From NCBI GenBank assembly GCA_903893745.1, contig CAITNF010000013.1, forward strand, positions 1 to 64,000: 64,000 bases of DNA, in the 5' to 3' direction. How positions within the stretch are numbered: position 1 is the stretch's first letter; each line of letters opens with the position of its first letter. The stretch comes from an uncultured Actinomycetes bacterium (lineage in GTDB: Bacteria; Actinomycetota; Acidimicrobiia; Acidimicrobiales; RAAP-2). Position numbers and translations under genes: made by a program. Positions 49,861-58,188 of this stretch are shown here, piece by piece. The notes beneath the pieces are model-generated. The model had not been told where the DNA came from, did not search any database, and saw only the letters and a list, made by a program, of their open reading frames with translations.

Positions 49861-50643
49861 GTGAAGGGAATCATTCTCGCTGGTGGCAGCGGTACGCGTC
49901 TCTACCCCATAACACGGGCAGTCTCGAAACAGTTACTGCCGATTTACGACAAGCCAATGATTCACTATCCCCTCAGTACTTTGATGCTGACTGGCCTGCG
50001 CGAGATTCTTATTATCACCACGCCCCACGATCAAGAAGCATTCCAACGACTTCTCGGCGATGGTTCGCAACTCGGCCTCTCAATCACCTACGTGATTCAA
50101 GATCAGCCCAATGGACTGGCCCAGGCGCTCATCCTCGGGGAGTCATTTCTCGCGGGTGAAAAATGCGCGTTAATTCTTGGCGACAATCTCTTTTATGGGC
50201 CTGGTCTCGGCACTCACCTGCAAAGCCACGTTGACGTGCAGGGCTCGCTGATTTTTGCCTACCAAGTGAGTGATCCGACGGCCTACGGAGTTGTTGAATT
50301 CGATGACACCGGGAAAGTTCTATCCATTGAAGAAAAGCCAGAAACACCCAAAAGCAGCTACGCGGTACCCGGCATCTACTTCTACGATGAAAAAGCATCG
50401 GCGTTAGCCCGCGAACTCACACCCAGCGCGCGGGGGGAACTTGAAATTACTGCGCTCAACAATGCCTACCTCGAGCGCGGTGAGTTGCGCGTTGAAGTGC
50501 TCTCGCGAGCAACAACCTGGCTCGACACTGGCACACACGAGTCGCTCTACGAAGCGGGTGGACTGATTCGCACCCTGCAGCACCGCACCGGACTGCGCAT
50601 TGGCGACGTGGAGCAAATTGCCCGCGACCAAGGCTGGATTTAA
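49861..50643 (+). CDS. rmlA: Glucose-1-phosphate thymidylyltransferase, short form
   Basis: 260 aa. The nucleotide-binding [11 protein letters not shown] and [12 protein letters not shown] are at the N-terminus. D-N-L-F-Y-G near 110, E-E-K-P and [10 protein letters not shown] near 220 are the sugar and metal parts. It makes dTDP-glucose from dTTP and glucose 1-phosphate. It ends right after D-Q-G-W-I and lacks the last 25-35 residues present in typical 290-aa RmlA, a part linked to the allosteric and dimer interface. The start is the GTG just after TATACT; 34 upstream codons in frame overlap rmlB and are not used. Confidence 0.9.
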   Translation: MKGIILAGGSGTRLYPITRAVSKQLLPIYDKPMIHYPLSTLMLTGLREILIITTPHDQEAFQRLLGDGSQLGLSITYVIQDQPNGLAQALILGESFLAGEKCALILGDNLFYGPGLGTHLQSHVDVQGSLIFAYQVSDPTAYGVVEFDDTGKVLSIEEKPETPKSSYAVPGIYFYDEKASALARELTPSARGELEITALNNAYLERGELRVEVLSRATTWLDTGTHESLYEAGGLIRTLQHRTGLRIGDVEQIARDQGWI

Positions 50644-50650
50644 ACGCCTT

Positions 50651-50700
50651 CGAACTCCACACGAGTTCGTCTAGAGTTGGTCGCACCAACGACCAAGGAG
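50651..50700 (+). promoter_or_regulatory. bioY control region: two palindromes around a -10
   Basis: Palindrome 1 is CGAACTC-5 nt-GAGTTCG (50651-50669). TAGAGT (50672-50677) is a candidate -10. Palindrome 2 is TTGGTCG-6 nt-CGACCAA (50677-50696), which abuts the bioY SD. Both stems are perfect over 7 bp. The first could also terminate rmlA. Confidence 0.5.
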
Positions 50701-50706
50701 CCCTTG

Positions 50707-51294
50707 ATGTCAACACTCGCACTTTCCGCCCCACGTCGCGCAACCCTTGCCGACACCCTCTCGCCCACTTTCGCGCTGAACGTGGCTTTGGTAGTCGGTG
50801 CCGCGGCCCTGGTGGGTGTGCTCGCTCAAGTGAGTATTCCTCTCGGCTTTACGCCGGTACCAATAACCGGTCAAACACTTGGCGTGTTACTCGCGGGTGC
50901 GGCCCTTGGATGGCGTCGAGCCAGTCTCTCCATGGCCCTCTACCTCGTCGCCGGTATGGCGGGACTTCCTTGGTACGCCGGTCACTCCAGTGGCATGCCC
51001 GTGACACTTGGTTACATCGTGGGGTTCGTGCTGGCGGGCGCCGTGCTTGGTTCACTGGCCCAGCGTGGAACTGATCGCACCGTTATCCGTGCCGTTCTTA
51101 CGATGATTCTCGGCGAACTAGCGATCTACGTGATTGGCGTGCCGTGGCTCGCACTCTCAATCCACGTGTCGTTGGCCAAGGCAATTTCATTGGGACTCAC
51201 CCCGTTCCTGGCCGGTGACGCCATAAAGGCCGCCATTGCGGGAGTGGCCCTGCCCGCATCGTGGCGACTGGTTGGGCGCCTCACTAACCGTTAA
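50707..51294 (+). CDS. bioY: Biotin transporter S component
   Basis: 195 aa, about six membrane helices. V-P-I-T-G-Q-T-L-G-V-L-L-A-G near residue 55 and the G-M-A-G-L-P-W segment near 85 are typical BioY parts, and the C-terminal helices carry the L-G-L-T-P-F-L-A-G-D-A-I-K motif. It binds biotin as the substrate-specific part of an ECF transporter. No bioM or bioN is adjacent, so it would use a shared energising module or work alone. AAGGAG lies 7 nt before the ATG. Confidence 0.93.
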   Translation: MSTLALSAPRRATLADTLSPTFALNVALVVGAAALVGVLAQVSIPLGFTPVPITGQTLGVLLAGAALGWRRASLSMALYLVAGMAGLPWYAGHSSGMPVTLGYIVGFVLAGAVLGSLAQRGTDRTVIRAVLTMILGELAIYVIGVPWLALSIHVSLAKAISLGLTPFLAGDAIKAAIAGVALPASWRLVGRLTNR

Positions 51295-51306
51295 GGCAGT
51301 GTCTGC

Positions 51307-51969
51307 TTAAGAGTTAAAGCCGAGGTAACTCGCCGCGGCACCGTGTACCAGGCGTTTGTGCGAGGCGACGACCGTTCGGTCTTTCGTGGTCATCGCTTGG
51401 GCTACTTCCACCGCTCGGGCCAGCAAATTTGTCTCACTGGCACTTTCTTGCACGATTCCAGCCACGATTGCTTCCGCGGCCCCGTAGCGTCGCGCCGTCA
51501 GCATGGCGTCAACGGCCGTGGCGTGAGGCAGGCGATGTTCCAAAATTGACCACAGATACTCATCGAGCGGAAGACCAATGTCCACTTCGTTCATGCACCA
51601 AAATCCTCGGTCATCACGCATTATCCGATAGTCGAACGCGCACGATACGAGCGCCCCACCCGCGAACGTATGTCCATTCAGTGCGGCCACGGTATAGGCC
51701 GGAAACACGAGCAAGCGTCCGATGGTTCGCTCCATCTCACGCACTGTTGCGGCGAATTCGCTGGGGTTGGATCCGATGCGGTCCAGGTCTAGACCATTAG
51801 AGAAGAACTTGCCCTCACCAGTGACGACCACGGCTAGCGGACCCTCAATTGTTGCCAGCTCGTCCAAAATCTCATTGAGTCGACCCAACGAGTCAACATT
51901 GAGGCGGTTTTCGCCATCACGCCAGGTGATTACCGCGACGTCGGCAACCCGACTGAGTGAAATTTCCAT
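51307..51969 (-). CDS. Enoyl-CoA hydratase/isomerase family protein
   Basis: 220 aa crotonase fold, shorter than the usual 255-270 aa. V-V-T-G-E-G-K-F-F-S-N-G-L-D-L-D is the first oxyanion segment, and A-L-N-G-H-T-F-A-G-G-A the second. The catalytic region around residues 110-140 reads E-V-D-I-G-L-P-L-D-E. This resembles the delta-enoyl-CoA isomerase branch more than hydratases with two Glu. The ATG at 51969 follows a TATGCT -10 at 6 nt, so the mRNA is leaderless and the longer open frame is a shadow. It acts on unsaturated acyl-CoA thioesters. Confidence 0.82.
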   Translation of the reverse strand: MEISLSRVADVAVITWRDGENRLNVDSLGRLNEILDELATIEGPLAVVVTGEGKFFSNGLDLDRIGSNPSEFAATVREMERTIGRLLVFPAYTVAALNGHTFAGGALVSCAFDYRIMRDDRGFWCMNEVDIGLPLDEYLWSILEHRLPHATAVDAMLTARRYGAAEAIVAGIVQESASETNLLARAVEVAQAMTTKDRTVVASHKRLVHGAAASYLGFNS

Positions 51970-51975
51970 ACTCGG

Positions 51976-52005
51976 AGCATACGTGCGCGCCGAGTTAGGT
52001 AAATT
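51976..52005. promoter_or_regulatory. Divergent leaderless promoters of enoyl-CoA hydratase and pepP
   Basis: TATGCT on the minus strand (51976-51981) ends 6 nt before the hydratase ATG. TAAATT on the plus strand (52000-52005) ends 7 nt before the pepP GTG. Only 43 nt separate the two start codons, so each -35 must overlap the other gene's -10 region. Confidence 0.5.
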
Positions 52006-52012
52006 GAGTTTG

Positions 52013-53506
52013 GTGAGCGCAAACGAAATCCCCATACCCGAGCCTGACGTCAGCGCGGAGCATCCAGTCTCGGAACACTGGATATGGGTCGGACCACATC
52101 GCCCCGCCTGTCCACGAGCACTCGTTGAGCACATGACGGCAAACTGGCAGATCGATAAACCCTCAAGCGAGGTGCACCCGGCGGCGACCTATAACGCCAA
52201 CCGTCGCACGCGTCTGGGTGCCCAATTCCCCAACACCACGCTCGTCATACCCACTGGAAATCTCAAGGTTCGCGCTAACGACACCGACTACCGCTTTCGA
52301 GCCGGTACCGATTTTTATTACCTCACGGGCTGTCATGAACCTGACTGCGTACTCGTACAGACGACTGACGCCAACGGACTTCGCTCGACGCTGTACGTAC
52401 CCGACCGACGCGACCACCACACCCACGAATTCTTCACTGACGCTCGTTACGGCGAGCTTTGGGTGGGCGCTCGACGCGGTGTGAGCGAAGCTACTGAGTA
52501 CTACGCCATTGCGAGTGCCCCCCTCGAACAACTCGCCAAGGACCTCGCCACCCTTGATCCAAACTCGGTGCGGACCGTTCGAGGTTTTGATCAAAGCGTC
52601 GATGCCATGATCGCGCCGCACGAGCACGACAACCACTTAAGCGAAGCGCTCAGCGAGGCGCGTCTCGTCAAAGATGATTTCGAAATTGCCCAACTACAGC
52701 TAGCCATCGACGCCACCATCAAAGGTTTCGAAGATGTAGTGCGAGTACTGCCCGCGGCGCAAGACCGCAGTGAGCGAGTGATCGAAGGTATCTTCAATCT
52801 GCGTGCCCGTGTCGAAGGTAACGACGTTGGATATGACACTATTGCGGCCACGGGCTCGAACGCCACGGTGTTGCACTGGACTCACAACAATGGCACCGTC
52901 CGTAGAGGTGACATGCTGCTCCTTGACGCTGGCGTCGAGTGTGAAAATCTCTACACCGCCGACGTCACGCGAACCTTGCCAATTAGTGGCGTATTTTCAC
53001 CGGCCCAGCGCCGGATCTACAACCTGGTACTGGCCGCCCAAAAGGCCGCCCTCGCCGCAGTGAAGCCGGGCGTTGCTTTCAATGTTCCTCACGACGCTGC
53101 CATGCGAGTGCTCGCGCAGGGACTCATCGACCTCGGCATCCTGAGTGGCGACCTCGATACCACCATGCGTCGGGACCGTCAGCTGCATCGCCGCTACACC
53201 TTGCACGGGACTAGTCATATGCTCGGACTTGACGTGCACGACTGCGCCCAGGCCCGTGACGACGTCTATCGAGGTGAGCTCCACGAAGGTTACGTACTCA
53301 CGGTGGAACCGGGCCTCTACTTTCAGCCCAACGACCTCACCGTCCCCGAGGAGTATCGCGGTATTGGGGTGCGCATCGAAGATGACGTACTCGTTACCGC
53401 TGAGGGAGCGTTAAATCTCTCTCGTGCACTTCCGCGCGAGCCCGATGAAGTCGAGGCGTGGATGCGCGCTATCTGGTCCGCCGGAACGACCGACCTACAC
53501 CTCTAG
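52013..53506 (+). CDS. pepP: Xaa-Pro aminopeptidase (aminopeptidase P, M24B)
   Basis: 497 aa from the GTG at 52013. The N-terminal creatinase domain starts around residue 45 (W-Q-I-D...N-R-R-T-R-L-G-A-Q-F-P), with T-D-Y-R-F-R-A-G-T-D-F-Y-Y-L-T-G. The C-terminal metallopeptidase domain has L-L-D-A-G-V-E...A-D-V-T-R-T (both Asp ligands), the H ligand in H-G-T-S-H-M-L-G-L-D-V-H-D, and Glu in V-E-P-G-L-Y and G-V-R-I-E-D-D. It removes the N-terminal residue before Pro. Actinobacterial PepP proteins have a similar N-terminal extension, which supports the far upstream start over the ATG at 52133. Confidence 0.92.
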   Translation: MSANEIPIPEPDVSAEHPVSEHWIWVGPHRPACPRALVEHMTANWQIDKPSSEVHPAATYNANRRTRLGAQFPNTTLVIPTGNLKVRANDTDYRFRAGTDFYYLTGCHEPDCVLVQTTDANGLRSTLYVPDRRDHHTHEFFTDARYGELWVGARRGVSEATEYYAIASAPLEQLAKDLATLDPNSVRTVRGFDQSVDAMIAPHEHDNHLSEALSEARLVKDDFEIAQLQLAIDATIKGFEDVVRVLPAAQDRSERVIEGIFNLRARVEGNDVGYDTIAATGSNATVLHWTHNNGTVRRGDMLLLDAGVECENLYTADVTRTLPISGVFSPAQRRIYNLVLAAQKAALAAVKPGVAFNVPHDAAMRVLAQGLIDLGILSGDLDTTMRRDRQLHRRYTLHGTSHMLGLDVHDCAQARDDVYRGELHEGYVLTVEPGLYFQPNDLTVPEEYRGIGVRIEDDVLVTAEGALNLSRALPREPDEVEAWMRAIWSAGTTDLHL

Positions 53507-53509
53507 TAC

Positions 53510-54718
53510 TCAGGCGAGAATACGGATTGGGAGATTGCGCGGCCCCCGCACCTGGCCTTGCGCCCACGTCACCGCGGAAGAATCCGCCAGTTCGAAACGG
53601 GGGAAACGCTTAATGAACTCCTCGATGGCACAACGCAGTTCAAGCCGAGCCAAGTTCGATCCCGCGCACCGGTGAATTCCTAAACCAAAGGCGAGGTGGC
53701 GATTCTCTCGACGGTCAATGATGAACTTATCCGCATCCTCAAAAACATTGGGATCGCGATTTGCTGCCGGAAATCCAAGCAGAATCCAGTCGTTCTCTTT
53801 CATCGGACAGCCCAAGTACTCCATGTCGTGCTTCACGAGTCGAGCCATCGTGACGGGCGCGTAGAAGCGCAAAAACTCCTCAATGGCGACGGGCATCAAA
53901 TCAGGTTCGTTTACCAGTCGCGCCAAATCGTCAGGGTGGCTGGCGAGGTGCCAGAGCGACGCGCCAATAGCCGACCAGGTGGTGTCAATACCCGCCACCA
54001 AAATCAAAACCATCGTGCCAAAGACGTGCTCCATGGCTAACTTCTGCCCACCAACTTCGACATTGAGAAGATACGAAGTGAGGTCATCGCGCGGGTTCTC
54101 TTGGTGCTCTTCAATCTGCTGCACGAAGTAGGCCTCGATTGGCGCGAATGCCTCAATCCGCTCCTCGATGGGGAGATCAATTCCCTCAAGAATGATGTGC
54201 ACGAACTCACGAAAGAGGTCCTCATCACCGGCGGGGAAACCCAACATCTGCTTAATCACCGACGGTGGGATGAACTGCGCATACTCCGTGCCCCCGTTGA
54301 CGATCTCGTGGCCCTCCATCTGATCAATCAATCCGGCACAGAGCGCGCGGATCTGTGGCTCGAGTGCGTTCACGGCGCCGGGTGAAAATGCCGGCAGGAT
54401 GAGTCGACGAGCAATTTGATGAAAGGGCGGATCCGACGTAATCGGTGGGGCGACACCAATTGGGGCGGGCGGGGCATCTTCTTGGGGGCGTCCGTTGCCA
54501 ACCACCACGGTGCGGCTCGTGAAATTTTCCGTGTCGTTCGCGATAGCCGATACGCCCGCGTGAGTGGCGGGAAACCACGCGCCACCGTAGCGGTCGGTAT
54601 GCGCCACGGGACAGCGACCACGCAACTCATCCCAAATGGGATACGGGTTATTCACCCATGCTGGATCAGTGTGATCCCAGTCAGTGGCAAAGTCTTGGAC
54701 GATGGGCTTGTCGGTCAT
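53510..54718 (-). CDS. Cytochrome P450
   Basis: 402 aa, bacterial class-I length. The I-helix is A-G-I-D-T-T near residue 245, the K-helix E-E-F-L-R near 285, and the haem loop F-G-L-G-I-H-R-C-A-G-S-N-L-A-R near 350 with the axial Cys. It hydroxylates or epoxidises an organic substrate. The ferredoxin gene overlaps its start by 4 nt (ATGA) and is the obvious electron donor; the reductase is not nearby. The substrate is unknown. Confidence 0.95.
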   Translation of the reverse strand: MTDKPIVQDFATDWDHTDPAWVNNPYPIWDELRGRCPVAHTDRYGGAWFPATHAGVSAIANDTENFTSRTVVVGNGRPQEDAPPAPIGVAPPITSDPPFHQIARRLILPAFSPGAVNALEPQIRALCAGLIDQMEGHEIVNGGTEYAQFIPPSVIKQMLGFPAGDEDLFREFVHIILEGIDLPIEERIEAFAPIEAYFVQQIEEHQENPRDDLTSYLLNVEVGGQKLAMEHVFGTMVLILVAGIDTTWSAIGASLWHLASHPDDLARLVNEPDLMPVAIEEFLRFYAPVTMARLVKHDMEYLGCPMKENDWILLGFPAANRDPNVFEDADKFIIDRRENRHLAFGLGIHRCAGSNLARLELRCAIEEFIKRFPRFELADSSAVTWAQGQVRGPRNLPIRILA

Positions 54719-54915
54719 GGCGCCTCGTCAATCTCAATGGCGTGTTCGGGACAGTTGACCTGAGCCAGGCGAGCCAACTCGAGTGTCTGGCTGTCCAACC
54801 GACCGTCACCGATCACGACACCATTACCCAATTCGTCAAACTCAAAGAGTGTGGGGGCGAGCGAAAAGCAGCGACCGTGCCCTTGGCACCGATCGGCATC
54901 AATCAAAACCTTCAC
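54715..54915 (-). CDS. [3Fe-4S]-type ferredoxin, P450 partner
   Basis: 66 aa. C10-Q-G-H-G-R-C16 with a further Cys in N-C-P-E-H-A-I near residue 54 gives the three-Cys cluster of P450-linked ferredoxins; the position of the usual fourth Cys is His13. The opening M-K-V-L-I-D-A-D-R is typical. A GGAGGGG SD lies just before the GTG. It passes single electrons to the co-encoded P450. Confidence 0.93.
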   Translation of the reverse strand: MKVLIDADRCQGHGRCFSLAPTLFEFDELGNGVVIGDGRLDSQTLELARLAQVNCPEHAIEIDEAP

Positions 54916-55020
54916 GACCCCTCCTTCGCTTTCGTATCGGACATTACTACCCAGTAAGGGTGGAGTGGACTTCAGCCCGGGAATTCCACCGGTTGGCAGC
55001 GGGCCAGCACCGATCAGCCG

Positions 55021-56196
55021 CTAGGGCGTGTCGATTTCCTCGCGGCTAATGCCCAGGAAATAGAGGACGGCGTCCAAGTACGGAACCGAAAGCGCCGCGT
55101 CGGCGTGCTCACGCACCACTGGCTTGGCGTTAAAGGCAATACCGAGACCAGCGACCGACAACATGTCGATATCGTTCGCCCCATCACCGACCGCGACGGT
55201 CTGTTCCAGTGGTACACCGACCTCTTCGGCAAAACGGCGCAGCGCCCGAGCCTTGCCCGCACGGTCCACAATGTCGCCAGTCAGCTGGCCCGTCAGGGCG
55301 CCGTCAACAATTTCTAAGTGATTCGCTTCGAAGTGGGTGACGTCAAGTTCACGCAGCAGTGGGGCCAGTACTTCTACAAAGCCGCCCGACACCACTGCCG
55401 GTACGTAACCCAATCGGCGCAACGTGCGCAGCAATGTGCGAGCTCCCGGCGTTAAGCGAATCTTCGCTCGGACGTCATCAAGCACCGAGACTGGAAGTCC
55501 GGCCAACAGAGCGACGCGGCGGCGCAGCGATTCAGCAAAATCAATCTCGCCCGCCATGGCGGCCTCAGTAATTTTCGAAACTTCCTCGGCGCAGCCACAC
55601 TCGTCGGCGAGTAAATCAATCACTTCATCTTGTAGAAGAGTCGAGTCAGCGTCCATCACCACCAGATGCTTAGAACGACGGTGCAGTCCCGCTCGCTGAA
55701 CTGCGATATCCAGACCGAGTTGTTGGGCGACGCTCGTAACTCGCTCACGAAGCGCGACCTGATCTGATCCACGCACGACTAGTTCGTAGCAATCAACGGG
55801 GTAGGTGGCCAAGTGCACAATCCGCTCACACGTTGCGCCACTCGTCGCAATCGCGCCAAAGACTCCCTCAAGTTGCGACGCACTAATCGTCGGTGCGAGC
55901 AACGTCACCAGTAGTCGACGTCCATCACTTTCACTGTTCGAGATAACGGGTGCCACCACGGCGGTGATGCCGTTGGCCACAATGTGGCGGGCCGCCAGAG
56001 CAGCTTCAATTGCGCTCACCGTCACCTGGTCGTTAACGGTTACTTCAGCGCACAGTACGAGCGAACCGCGAATCGTGATTTGAGCCACGTCGGCGAGCGT
56101 CGCACTTTCACTTAACTGTGAAAGTGCGCCAAAGAGCTCGGCACCAACGCCGACGCGGTCCGGTCCGCTGATCGTGACTAAATACGTCGTTGCCAT
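55021..56196 (-). CDS. serB: Phosphoserine phosphatase with N-terminal ACT domains
   Basis: 391 aa. Two ACT-like domains span residues about 1-170 (V-T-I-S-G-P-D-R-V-G-V at the start) and the HAD phosphatase domain about 180-391. D-A-D-S-T-L-L holds the nucleophile, V-S-G-G-F near 300 the Ser, and G-D-G-A-N-D-I near 340 the Mg-binding Asp. It makes serine from phosphoserine. ACT domains let serine bind as a regulator, as in mycobacterial SerB2. The ATG at 56196 follows a TACGCT -10 at 6 nt; the 79 codons open upstream are a shadow of the MFS gene. Confidence 0.93.
   Translation of the reverse strand: MATTYLVTISGPDRVGVGAELFGALSQLSESATLADVAQITIRGSLVLCAEVTVNDQVTVSAIEAALAARHIVANGITAVVAPVISNSESDGRRLLVTLLAPTISASQLEGVFGAIATSGATCERIVHLATYPVDCYELVVRGSDQVALRERVTSVAQQLGLDIAVQRAGLHRRSKHLVVMDADSTLLQDEVIDLLADECGCAEEVSKITEAAMAGEIDFAESLRRRVALLAGLPVSVLDDVRAKIRLTPGARTLLRTLRRLGYVPAVVSGGFVEVLAPLLRELDVTHFEANHLEIVDGALTGQLTGDIVDRAGKARALRRFAEEVGVPLEQTVAVGDGANDIDMLSVAGLGIAFNAKPVVREHADAALSVPYLDAVLYFLGISREEIDTP
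56101..56128. repeat. Perfect 11-bp inverted repeat inside serB
   Basis: CGCACTTTCAC and GTGAAAGTGCG around a 6-nt loop, about 70 nt into the serB coding sequence. As RNA it would form a stable hairpin near the 5' end of the mRNA; as DNA it looks like an operator. Confidence 0.5.
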
Positions 56197-56202
56197 TGGA
56201 GC

Positions 56203-56208
56203 AGCGTA
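56203..56208 (-). promoter_or_regulatory. -10 element of leaderless serB promoter
   Basis: TACGCT on the minus strand, 6 nt before the ATG at 56196, with no SD. It overlaps the spacer after the MFS gene. Confidence 0.5.
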
Positions 56209-56227
56209 ATTGACCGACGACCGGGCT

Positions 56228-57499
56228 TCAGTCGTCGACGAGATTGGCACGTTCCGCGCGTACAGCGGCGACGTGTGGGTTGGTACGTGCGTCGAACTGC
56301 CACAACGACGGTAACGCCGCGCCCACCACCGCCATTGACCCCGTACAGGCCAGCCCTCCCGCCGTGAGTGAGAAGCGCAGTGACGTCCACGCGGCCATGG
56401 CCCCGGCCCGGAACTGACCGGCCATTGGCCCAAGCGCGTACGAAATCATCTCGAGTCCACCCATTCGACCTCGAACGTCCACTGGTATCGACTCATTCCA
56501 CATAGTTGAGCGAAAGACAGCCGAGAAGGAGTCCGCAGCGCCCGCGACCGCGAGTCCGCCAAAGACCAGCCATAGCGACGAGGAGAACCCAAATATGGCA
56601 ATGCCTACGCCCCATCCCGCCGCGGCGAGAATAAGACCTCGTCCCATATGGTGCACTCGATGAGTCCACGACGACGTCACGGCCGCGATGAGAGCCCCAC
56701 CCGGTAACGCACAGTACAGCAGCGAAAGTGCGTAGGTCTCGTGAAATCGCACCGCAACGAAGGGCAGCATAACGACGGGATACGCGAGCGTCATCGCCAA
56801 AAGATCAACGATGTAGGTACCCACAATGTCGGAGCGAGTGAACGCGTAGTGCACACCTTCACGAAGTTGACCAAGTTGGCTCACCACGCTCGTGGCCATC
56901 CGTTCTACCGGGGCCAGCGAGATCAACAAGGTCAGTGAAAACGCGAACGTCACCACATTAAGAAAGTACGACCAGCCCGGTCCTACTGAAACGGACAAGA
57001 GGCCGCCAAGCGCCGGACCAATAATTGACATTGAGGTCTGGCGCAGCACGCCCAGTCGAGCCGCTGAACGTTGTTGATCGTGACTGACGAGGGCTTGATT
57101 AAGTGCCGAAATGCTTGGGGTTTGCACACTACCCGCCGAAACAATGAACGCGTCGAGGACGTAAATGGCCCAGGCTTGCGGATGGCCAAGAAAAGAATTA
57201 ACAACGAGCAGTGAAGTTGCGATCAACAAGACAACCTCACTGATGATGATGACTCGACGTCGATCCCAGCGGTCCGCAATAACCCCACCGTAGAGACCGA
57301 ACACGAGTAACGGGAGCAGTTCAACCAGCCCGAGCGAACCAACGGCCAGGGTCGAGTGCGTCAGGTCGCGCAGCTGGTACGCCGTGGCAACGTAGGTAGC
57401 TTGGCCGCCCAGCGCGCCAAAGAGGCCCGCCACGTAGAGACGGCGATATTGGCGAGAGTCGCGCAGTGGGGAGAGATCAATCCCGACCAAGCGTTTCAC
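56228..57499 (-). CDS. MFS transporter (EntS/MMR-type exporter)
   Basis: 423 aa with about twelve membrane helices. The MFS loop motif G-V-I-A-D-R-W-D-R-R-R lies between helices 2 and 3 near residue 80. The pattern matches the EntS/MFS_3 branch of drug and siderophore exporters. The substrate is unknown. The GTG start overlaps the acyltransferase stop by 4 nt (GTGA), so the two are co-translated. Its end (V-D-D) lies about 30 nt before serB. Confidence 0.88.
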   Translation of the reverse strand: MKRLVGIDLSPLRDSRQYRRLYVAGLFGALGGQATYVATAYQLRDLTHSTLAVGSLGLVELLPLLVFGLYGGVIADRWDRRRVIIISEVVLLIATSLLVVNSFLGHPQAWAIYVLDAFIVSAGSVQTPSISALNQALVSHDQQRSAARLGVLRQTSMSIIGPALGGLLSVSVGPGWSYFLNVVTFAFSLTLLISLAPVERMATSVVSQLGQLREGVHYAFTRSDIVGTYIVDLLAMTLAYPVVMLPFVAVRFHETYALSLLYCALPGGALIAAVTSSWTHRVHHMGRGLILAAAGWGVGIAIFGFSSSLWLVFGGLAVAGAADSFSAVFRSTMWNESIPVDVRGRMGGLEMISYALGPMAGQFRAGAMAAWTSLRFSLTAGGLACTGSMAVVGAALPSLWQFDARTNPHVAAVRAERANLVDD

Positions 57500-58137
57500 G
57501 CCGGTGCCCCCGCCTGCCAGCCATTGGTGTCGGTGTAGTGCCGAAGAATTTTTGCCGGTACCCCACCTAACACCACGTGGCTGGGAAAGATTCCGCGCAC
57601 TACTGCCCCGGCCGCCACCGTCGTGTGTTCACCGAGCTCCGTTCCAGGAAGAATTACGACGTTGGCGCCTAGCCAACTACCAGAACCAATCCGCACCGCG
57701 GCTTCCGTCGGCACCTGCCAGCCAATTGCCACCGTGGGATCTTCGTACGAGTGATTCTGGTCAGTGATGTACACGTAGGGGCCAGTTTGAATCTCATCAC
57801 CCAGCACAATGGACCAGTGTCCAATGATGTGTGAACCCCGGCCGATCACACACTTACGACCAATGCTGACCACCGGATTCGTCAGCATCTCCTGATCGCC
57901 GCTGATGCCCGCCGTAAGACAGACCTGTGGCCCGATAAGGGTTTCATCGCCAATCGACAGGTATCGCTCGTTATAGATAACTCCCTGGGGTGATAGCAAC
58001 GCGGCCCGGGCTCCGAAGTAGTGAAAGTTCCGCGCGTAGGGATCATCGGGGCCCACCGTCGCAATTTCGTTGAAATACACGCGAAGACTTCGAATCCTCG
58101 CACCGAGGAAACGCCGGAAGCGGAGCCGCGGGTTCAC
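57496..58137 (-). CDS. Hexapeptide-repeat acyltransferase (left-handed beta-helix)
   Basis: 213 aa from the GTG at 58137. Repeats of the L/I/V-G-x-x-x-x type run from about residue 70 to 185 (I-G-D-E-T-L-I-G-P-Q-V, I-G-R-K-C-V-I-G-R-G-S-H-I-I-G, I-G-S-G-S-W-L-G-A-N-V-V-I-L-P-G). The H in D-Q-N-H-S-Y-E-D is the likely catalytic base, and P-A-K-I-L-R ends the fold. It transfers an acetyl or acyl group to a sugar or small acceptor. The TAGCGT -10 ends 7 nt before the GTG. The longer open frame upstream crosses the divergent monooxygenase and is a shadow. Confidence 0.85.
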   Translation of the reverse strand: MNPRLRFRRFLGARIRSLRVYFNEIATVGPDDPYARNFHYFGARAALLSPQGVIYNERYLSIGDETLIGPQVCLTAGISGDQEMLTNPVVSIGRKCVIGRGSHIIGHWSIVLGDEIQTGPYVYITDQNHSYEDPTVAIGWQVPTEAAVRIGSGSWLGANVVILPGTELGEHTTVAAGAVVRGIFPSHVVLGGVPAKILRHYTDTNGWQAGAPA

Positions 58138-58144
58138 GATTGCC

Positions 58145-58182
58145 ACGCTACTGCGCCGCCCAAGCAGCGAACTGTGTAGCGT
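58145..58182. promoter_or_regulatory. Divergent leaderless promoters of acyltransferase and monooxygenase
   Basis: TAGCGT on the minus strand (58145-58150) is 7 nt before the acyltransferase GTG. TAGCGT on the plus strand (58177-58182) is 6 nt before the monooxygenase GTG. The same hexamer occurs on both strands in a 51-nt spacer. Confidence 0.55.
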
Positions 58183-58188
58183 CGAGGC

